Of a stretch of 64,000 bases of DNA, positions 58,460 to 64,000 are shown piece by piece (the stretch's first letter is position 1; each line of letters begins with the position of its first letter). Under the pieces are notes generated by a model. That model was not told the origin of the DNA. It did not search any database and saw nothing but the letters and a program-made list of their open reading frames with translations. The stretch is taken from contig CACFOC010000002.1 in assembly GCA_902567945.1 (NCBI GenBank), positions 1 to 64,000 of the forward strand. The letters are read 5' to 3'. Source of the DNA: an uncultured Pelagibacteraceae bacterium (GTDB lineage Bacteria; Pseudomonadota; Alphaproteobacteria; Pelagibacterales; Pelagibacteraceae). A program made the position numbers and the translations under genes.

Positions 58460-58807
58460 ATGAATTGTTACGAACACACATTGATATTGAGACAAGATTT
58501 AGCAGAATCTCAAAATAAAAAATTAATAAGTAAATACGAAGATATTATTAAAAATAATTCAGGTAAAATCATTAAAATAGAAGAATGGGGTTTTTTGAAC
58601 CTAGCACGCCCAATTAAAAACAATAAAAAAGGTTTTTATTTACATATAAAATTTGAAGGCATTGGGAAAACCATTGAAGAACTGGAAAGAGCAGAAAATA
58701 TTGATGACAAATTAATTAGGTATTTAACTATTAAAGTTGACAAACATGACACAGAAACAAATTATTTTGCAAAAAAAGAAGTACAAATAAATGAAAAGAA
58801 GAAATAA
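58460..58807 (+). CDS. rpsF: 30S ribosomal protein S6
   Basis: [41 protein letters not shown]; followed by rpsR and rplI. Confidence 0.96.
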   Translation: MNCYEHTLILRQDLAESQNKKLISKYEDIIKNNSGKIIKIEEWGFLNLARPIKNNKKGFYLHIKFEGIGKTIEELERAENIDDKLIRYLTIKVDKHDTETNYFAKKEVQINEKKK

Positions 58808-59072
58808 GAGCAAAGGTAAAGGTGGTGACAGAAGAACAAGTTCGCACTCAAAATTAAGTCTATTCCAAAAACCTGGAATAAAATTTTTCAGACCTTGTCC
58901 TCTTTCGAGCAAAGGTGCTCCGATTATTGATTACAAAAATATTAAAGTTTTGAAAAAATATATTTCAGAAAGTGGAAGAATTTTACCATCAAGAATAACT
59001 TCTGTGTCACAAAAAAAACAGAAAGAACTGGCTAGAGCGGTAAAAAGAGCAAGACTTTTATCACTAATTTAA
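58791..59072 (+). CDS. rpsR: 30S ribosomal protein S18
   Basis: [48 protein letters not shown]. Confidence 0.97.
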   Translation: MKRRNKSKGKGGDRRTSSHSKLSLFQKPGIKFFRPCPLSSKGAPIIDYKNIKVLKKYISESGRILPSRITSVSQKKQKELARAVKRARLLSLI

Positions 59073-59081
59073 AATAAAAAA

Positions 59082-59540
59082 ATGGAAGTAGTATTATTAG
59101 AAAATATTAAAAATTTAGGTCAAATAGGCGACATAGTTCGTGTAAAAAGAGGACATGGTAGAAATTTCCTAATAAAATACGGCAAAGCTTTAAAAGCTTC
59201 CAAAGAAAACATTGATTTTGTAAACAAAAAAAAAGATGAACTTAATGTTAAAAATTTGGAATTAAAAAAAGATGCAAAAAAAATAAATGATATTATTAAT
59301 GGTAAAAGTTATAAATTCTCTAAAAGAGCAAAAGAAAATCTAGAACTATATGGGTCTATTAAACCGCTAGAAATATCGAAACGTATCGAAGAAGAAGATA
59401 AAGTAAATATCAAAGCATCACAAATTGATTTTGTTAGTGAAATTAAGAAAATTGGTACCTTTAAAGCTAAAATAAATTTGCACGCTGAAGTTCAAGCCTT
59501 AATTCATATTGAGGTTGTAAAAGAAGAAGAAAAGTCATAA
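59082..59540 (+). CDS. rplI: 50S ribosomal protein L9
   Basis: MEVVLLENIKNLGQIGDIVRVKRGHGRNFLI. Confidence 0.97.
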   Translation: MEVVLLENIKNLGQIGDIVRVKRGHGRNFLIKYGKALKASKENIDFVNKKKDELNVKNLELKKDAKKINDIINGKSYKFSKRAKENLELYGSIKPLEISKRIEEEDKVNIKASQIDFVSEIKKIGTFKAKINLHAEVQALIHIEVVKEEEKS

Positions 59541-59635
59541 AATTTTAGCTTGATTTTTCCACAGAATTTTTATTTCGTGTATAACTTTCAGGTTTTTTTT
59601 ATCCTTTATTTAGTATTAAATATCCAGCAAATAAA

Positions 59636-61063
59636 ATGACTTCACAGCCTTTTAAAATTGTAAATAACTCACCAAAACAATTACCTTGTAACATAGAAGC
59701 AGAACAGGCGGTCATAGGCTCAATATTAGTTTCTAATGAAATATACGATGAGGTAAATGTAATAATTGATTCTGAAAAATTTTTTGATCCAATACATAAA
59801 AAAATTTATGAAATAATTCAAAAACTAATAAATAAGGGCCTTTTAGCAAATCCAATTACTCTTAAAAATTATTTTGAAAATAATGAAGGCTTAAAAGAAT
59901 TGGGTGGTCAAGAATATTTAATAAAAATAACAAAATTCTCTACTTCTGCAAAACAAGCAATAGATTATTCAAATATCATACATGAGATGCATTTGAGAAG
60001 AGAGCTAATTAAAATTTCAGAAAATGTATTAAATGAATCTTCAACTAATGAAATGACTATATCTGGAGAAGAAATTATTCAAAATACTGAAAAGTTCTTA
60101 TTTGATCTAGCTGAGAGAGGTCATTTTAGTCAATCCATAATGAAATTTGATAATGCTTTAAAACTAACAATCGATATGGCAAGAAGTGCCTATCAAAATG
60201 AAGAAGGAATAGTTGGTGTTCCTACAGGATTAACAGATCTTGATTCAAGATTAGGAGGTATGCACAAACAAGATTTAGTTATCATAGCTGGAAGGCCTTC
60301 AATGGGTAAAACTGCACTTGCAACCAATATTGCCTTTCATGCAGCAAAAAATATCGAAAAAAAAGGGAATAAATCAACCGTAGCTTTTTTTTCTCTAGAA
60401 ATGTCATCTGAACAACTTTCCACAAGAATTTTATCTGAACAATCAAGAATAAAATCTAATGACATTAGAAGAGGAAAAGTATCAGAAAAAGAATTTGAAA
60501 AATTTATTGAAACTTCAAAAAATATCGTTGATCTACCTTTATATATTGATGAAACTCCTGCAATTACAATTTCAGCATTGAGCAATAGAGCTAGAAGGAT
60601 TAAAAGACTTTTTGGTCTTGAACTTGTAATTGTTGATTATATTCAATTAATGAGGTCTGCTGGAAAAAAAGAGTATAATAGAGTTCAAGAAATTTCTGAA
60701 ATAACACAAGGATTAAAAGCGCTAGCAAAAGAACTTGATGTTCCTGTTCTGGCATTGTCTCAGCTCTCTCGGGCGGTTGAACAAAGAGATGATAAAAAAC
60801 CGCAATTAGCAGATTTACGTGAGTCTGGATCCATTGAACAAGATGCCGATGTGGTAATGTTTGTTTTTAGAGAAGCTTATTATCAAGAAAGAAAAGAGCC
60901 CAATTTAGGGTCCATAGAGCATGCAGAGTGGCAGCAAAAGATGAATGAAATATCAAATCTAGCAGAAATTATGATCAGCAAACAAAGGCATGGACCAACC
61001 GGAAATGTTAAAGTTGAATTTGAAGCGATGTACACTAAATTCAAAGATATAGAAAACAATTAA
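59636..61063 (+). CDS. dnaB: Replicative DNA helicase
   Basis: LPCNIEAEQAVIGSIL; LVIIAGRPSMGKTALATNIAFHAA; VLALSQLSRAVEQR. Confidence 0.97.
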   Translation: MTSQPFKIVNNSPKQLPCNIEAEQAVIGSILVSNEIYDEVNVIIDSEKFFDPIHKKIYEIIQKLINKGLLANPITLKNYFENNEGLKELGGQEYLIKITKFSTSAKQAIDYSNIIHEMHLRRELIKISENVLNESSTNEMTISGEEIIQNTEKFLFDLAERGHFSQSIMKFDNALKLTIDMARSAYQNEEGIVGVPTGLTDLDSRLGGMHKQDLVIIAGRPSMGKTALATNIAFHAAKNIEKKGNKSTVAFFSLEMSSEQLSTRILSEQSRIKSNDIRRGKVSEKEFEKFIETSKNIVDLPLYIDETPAITISALSNRARRIKRLFGLELVIVDYIQLMRSAGKKEYNRVQEISEITQGLKALAKELDVPVLALSQLSRAVEQRDDKKPQLADLRESGSIEQDADVVMFVFREAYYQERKEPNLGSIEHAEWQQKMNEISNLAEIMISKQRHGPTGNVKVEFEAMYTKFKDIENN

Positions 61064-61076
61064 CTTTAACATTTCA

Positions 61077-63530
61077 ATGTTTGAAAGAATCTATAAAAAT
61101 TCAATAATTGAAAAACCTAAACTCACTCTATTATTTCTCATATTTTTGTTATTAGGTTTTAGCTATTTCGCAAAAAACTTTCAGTTAGATGCTTCTTCTG
61201 ATACTTTACTTCTGGAAAACGATCCAGATCTAAAATATTTAAGAGAAGTAAACAGTAAATTTGGTTCTAAAGATTTCTTAGTTTTAACTTATACCCCTAA
61301 TGATGATCTAATAAATCCTAACTCTATTACAAATCTTACAAATCTAAAAAATGATTTGAATAATTTGCATTGGGTGAACAACGTAATAACTATTTTAGAC
61401 GTTCCGTTGTTAAAAAATAACGATGATCCTTTGTCAGAAAGAATTAAAAACTTTAAAACTTTATCGAGTAAAAATGTAAATATAAAAAGAGGTTTTAATG
61501 AAATTATTAATAGTCCAATTTATAAAGAGTTTGTTATTAGTAATGATGGAAAAACTAGTGGTATATTAGTTTATATCAAGGTTGATGATAAAATTGTTGA
61601 ACTTATTAAAACTAAAAATAAGTATTTAGATAAAATTGACAAAAATAATTTAAATTCTTTAGAAAAAAAGGAATATAAAAAATTTTTAAAAAAATATGAT
61701 AGTTATAGAAAATTATATAATCAAAAAAATCATCAAAATATAAACGAAATTAGAGCTATAATAAAAAAACATAACAATCATGCAAAAATTCATTTAGGCG
61801 GAATCCCAATGATTGCAGATGATATGATGACTTATGTAAAAAATGACATAATAGTTTTTGGTGCTGGAGTATTTGTTTTTATAGTTTGTACACTTTGGTT
61901 TGTTTTTAGAAGTTTTTTGTGGGTATTAATTCCTCTTTTAAGTTGTTTTTTTTCAGTTTCTATCATGGTAGGCCTACTTGGATTATTAGGTTGGAAGGTA
62001 ACGGTGATATCTTCAAATTTCATAGCACTGATGTTAATACTTACAATGGCAATGAATATTCATATGAGTGTTCGTTATTTACAATTTAAAAAAGAAAATC
62101 CAACAGTCACTAACAATGAAGCGACACTTTGGACATCAAAAAAAATGTTTTGGCCAATATTATATACAGTACTTACTACAATTTGTGCTTTTTTATCTCT
62201 TATCTTTAGTGGTATTAAACCAATAATAGATTTTGGTTGGATGATGACCTTGGGGTTGCTAGTTTCTTTAACTATTACTTTTACTTTATTACCAGCAATT
62301 TTAAATGTTTTGATTAAAGAAAATAAAAATTTTAACGATCAAAAAAAATCAAAAATTACTTCTTTCTTAAGCTCAGTAGCTAAAAAAAATACTAAAACAA
62401 TTTTTTTATCATCTTTACTTATAGTTCTTATAAGTATTTTCGGAATTACAAGACTTGAAGTTGAAAACAGTTTTATTAATTATTTTGATAAAAAAACTGA
62501 AATTTATAAAGGAATGAAATTAATAGATGAAAAACTCGGAGGGACAACTCCTCTTGATGTAATATTAAAATTTCCAGATAAACCAGAAGAAGAAAAAACA
62601 GATGATGATTTTGATAGTTGGGATGATGAAGATCAAGATGATTCAAAATATTGGTTTACTAGAAATAAAATAGAAAGAATTACTAAAGTTCATGAGTATT
62701 TAGATAGTTTAGATGCTGTTGGTAAAGTAATTTCTTTTGCATCAATGGTTCAAGTAGCAGAAGATTTAAATGACGGTAAAGAGCTACAAGGATTAGAAAT
62801 GGGTGTTTTATATACTAAAATACCAGATACAATTAAAAAAGAAATAATTGACCCATATATATCTATAAAAAATAACGAGGCAAGAATAAGTTTGAGAATT
62901 CTGGATTCTAAAAAAAATCTAAGAAGAAATGAACTTATTAAAAAAATTAATAATGATTTAGAGAATAAAATAGGTTTAAAATCTACAGATTTTAAGTTAG
63001 CAGGTGTTCTTATTTTATTTAATAATCTTTTACAAAGCCTATTTAAATCACAAATATTAACTTTGGGAGTTGTTATGGTGGGCATAACTTTAATGTTTCT
63101 AATTCTTTTTAGAAATATAACTTTATCTTTAATAGGAGTAGTTCCAAATTTTATGGCTGCTTTTCTAATTCTCGGAATCATAGGTTTATTAAAAATACCT
63201 TTGGATATGATGACAATCACTATAGCTGCCATAACCATTGGTATAGCCGTTGATAACAGCATCCATTACATATACAGATTTAAAGAAGAATTTAAAAAAA
63301 CCAAAAATTATAATAATACTTTAGACACGTGTCACAACACCGTAGGTATTGCTATTTTAAATACCTCAATAACAATAGTCTTTGGTTTCTCAATTTTGGT
63401 GTTGTCTAATTTTATACCTACAATCTATTTTGGTGTATTCACTGGCTTAGCAATGTTATTAGCTATGATTTCTGTTCTAACTCTATTGCCAAAACTAATT
63501 TTGGTAGTAAAACCATTTGGTAATGAATAG
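61077..63530 (+). CDS. MMPL/RND-superfamily exporter
   Basis: 817 aa; two 6-TM blocks, large extracytoplasmic loops; ITIGIAVDNSIHYIYRFKEEF. Confidence 0.88.
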   Translation: MFERIYKNSIIEKPKLTLLFLIFLLLGFSYFAKNFQLDASSDTLLLENDPDLKYLREVNSKFGSKDFLVLTYTPNDDLINPNSITNLTNLKNDLNNLHWVNNVITILDVPLLKNNDDPLSERIKNFKTLSSKNVNIKRGFNEIINSPIYKEFVISNDGKTSGILVYIKVDDKIVELIKTKNKYLDKIDKNNLNSLEKKEYKKFLKKYDSYRKLYNQKNHQNINEIRAIIKKHNNHAKIHLGGIPMIADDMMTYVKNDIIVFGAGVFVFIVCTLWFVFRSFLWVLIPLLSCFFSVSIMVGLLGLLGWKVTVISSNFIALMLILTMAMNIHMSVRYLQFKKENPTVTNNEATLWTSKKMFWPILYTVLTTICAFLSLIFSGIKPIIDFGWMMTLGLLVSLTITFTLLPAILNVLIKENKNFNDQKKSKITSFLSSVAKKNTKTIFLSSLLIVLISIFGITRLEVENSFINYFDKKTEIYKGMKLIDEKLGGTTPLDVILKFPDKPEEEKTDDDFDSWDDEDQDDSKYWFTRNKIERITKVHEYLDSLDAVGKVISFASMVQVAEDLNDGKELQGLEMGVLYTKIPDTIKKEIIDPYISIKNNEARISLRILDSKKNLRRNELIKKINNDLENKIGLKSTDFKLAGVLILFNNLLQSLFKSQILTLGVVMVGITLMFLILFRNITLSLIGVVPNFMAAFLILGIIGLLKIPLDMMTITIAAITIGIAVDNSIHYIYRFKEEFKKTKNYNNTLDTCHNTVGIAILNTSITIVFGFSILVLSNFIPTIYFGVFTGLAMLLAMISVLTLLPKLILVVKPFGNE

Positions 63531-64000
63531 TTTAGTTGAATTCATACAAAATAGTATTTCAGCCTTTGATCTCATAGTTTTATTAATTACTTGTTATTCT
63601 ATGGCACAATGCGCAGCTAAAGGATTTATGAGAAGCCTTTTGTCATTTTCTAAGTGGCTTCTTGCTTTAATAATAACAATAATCTTAGTTCCAAAATTAA
63701 ATCCATGGGTAGAAAATTTAGTAGAATCAAAGTTTATCGCTGATATAGGTTTGGGAATTTTTATATATATAATTTCACTTTTTGTAATAATTAATATAGG
63801 AAAAGCTTTAAACAAAGCTATTACTTTAACTGGGCTTGGAAGTGTTGATAAAACTTTTGGTTTATTTTTTGGTGTTTTTAAAGGATATATAATTTGCGTA
63901 TGTTTTTTTTCATTATTAAATTGGTTTTATCCACATCAAAAATGGCCGATCGAAACTGAAGACACTTATTCTTTCCAAATAATATATAAAGGAAGTGAAT
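63523..64000 (+). CDS. cvpA: CvpA-family membrane protein, truncated at window edge
   Basis: Own translation MNSLVEFIQNSISAFDLIVLLITCYSMAQCAAKGFMRSLLSFSKWLLALI...GLGSVDKTFGLFFGVFKGYIIC. Confidence 0.82.
   Translation, partial: MNSLVEFIQNSISAFDLIVLLITCYSMAQCAAKGFMRSLLSFSKWLLALIITIILVPKLNPWVENLVESKFIADIGLGIFIYIISLFVIINIGKALNKAITLTGLGSVDKTFGLFFGVFKGYIICVCFFSLLNWFYPHQKWPIETEDTYSFQIIYKGSE

Noticed and set aside
62750-63262. Minus-strand ORF 170 aa
   Set aside because: Antisense to the MMPL exporter; Ile/Lys-rich shadow ORF.
1-64000. CRISPR arrays, transposons, prophage, tRNA or rRNA genes
   Set aside because: No direct-repeat arrays, transposase/integrase motifs, or tRNA/rRNA signatures were seen on reading; a tRNAscan/Infernal run would be needed to exclude a missed tRNA.

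Overview
AT-rich, gene-dense alphaproteobacterial chromosome segment whose content and layout fit SAR11/Pelagibacterales (taxonomy is an inference; no search was run). Blocks, left to right: (i) partial NCS1 permease, TRAP transporter (dctPQM-like), divergent GMC oxidoreductase, TerC, SDR, MazG-like, ispH; (ii) an organosulfonate/sulfite island: xsc, divergent suyAB-like UxaA-family pair, HIT, homocysteine methyltransferase, TauE-type exporter, a small unknown protein, aprA-aprB-aprM-like; (iii) a CADD-like haem-oxygenase-fold protein, MFS transporter, metC-like gene, a 27-aa very basic mini-protein, and a structured non-coding RNA candidate on the minus strand downstream of mnmA; (iv) cysQ, recX, HU, rseP, rhomboid, and a TPP riboswitch upstream of a sodium:solute symporter (thiV-like); (v) Fe3+ ABC transporter with tandem Fur-box-like sites, bactofilin, LysR and acuI-like genes, folE, hisI, ETF/ETF-QO/dimethylglycine-dehydrogenase block; (vi) a divergent catabolic cluster combining a DmdA-like GcvT protein, MetF-like protein, Rieske oxygenase, DddP-like M24 protein, 2OG oxygenase, class II aldolase, GFA protein and aldehyde dehydrogenase; (vii) housekeeping: ksgA, gmk, acpP-fabG-fabD, rpsF-rpsR-rplI, dnaB, MMPL exporter, cvpA (partial). 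Best candidates for something under-described: the 46.8-54.9 kb cluster, the CADD-like protein (possible one-gene pABA synthase), the orphan structured RNA at about 21.64-21.84 kb, and the 27-aa basic protein. No tRNA, rRNA, CRISPR array, prophage or transposase was recognised.
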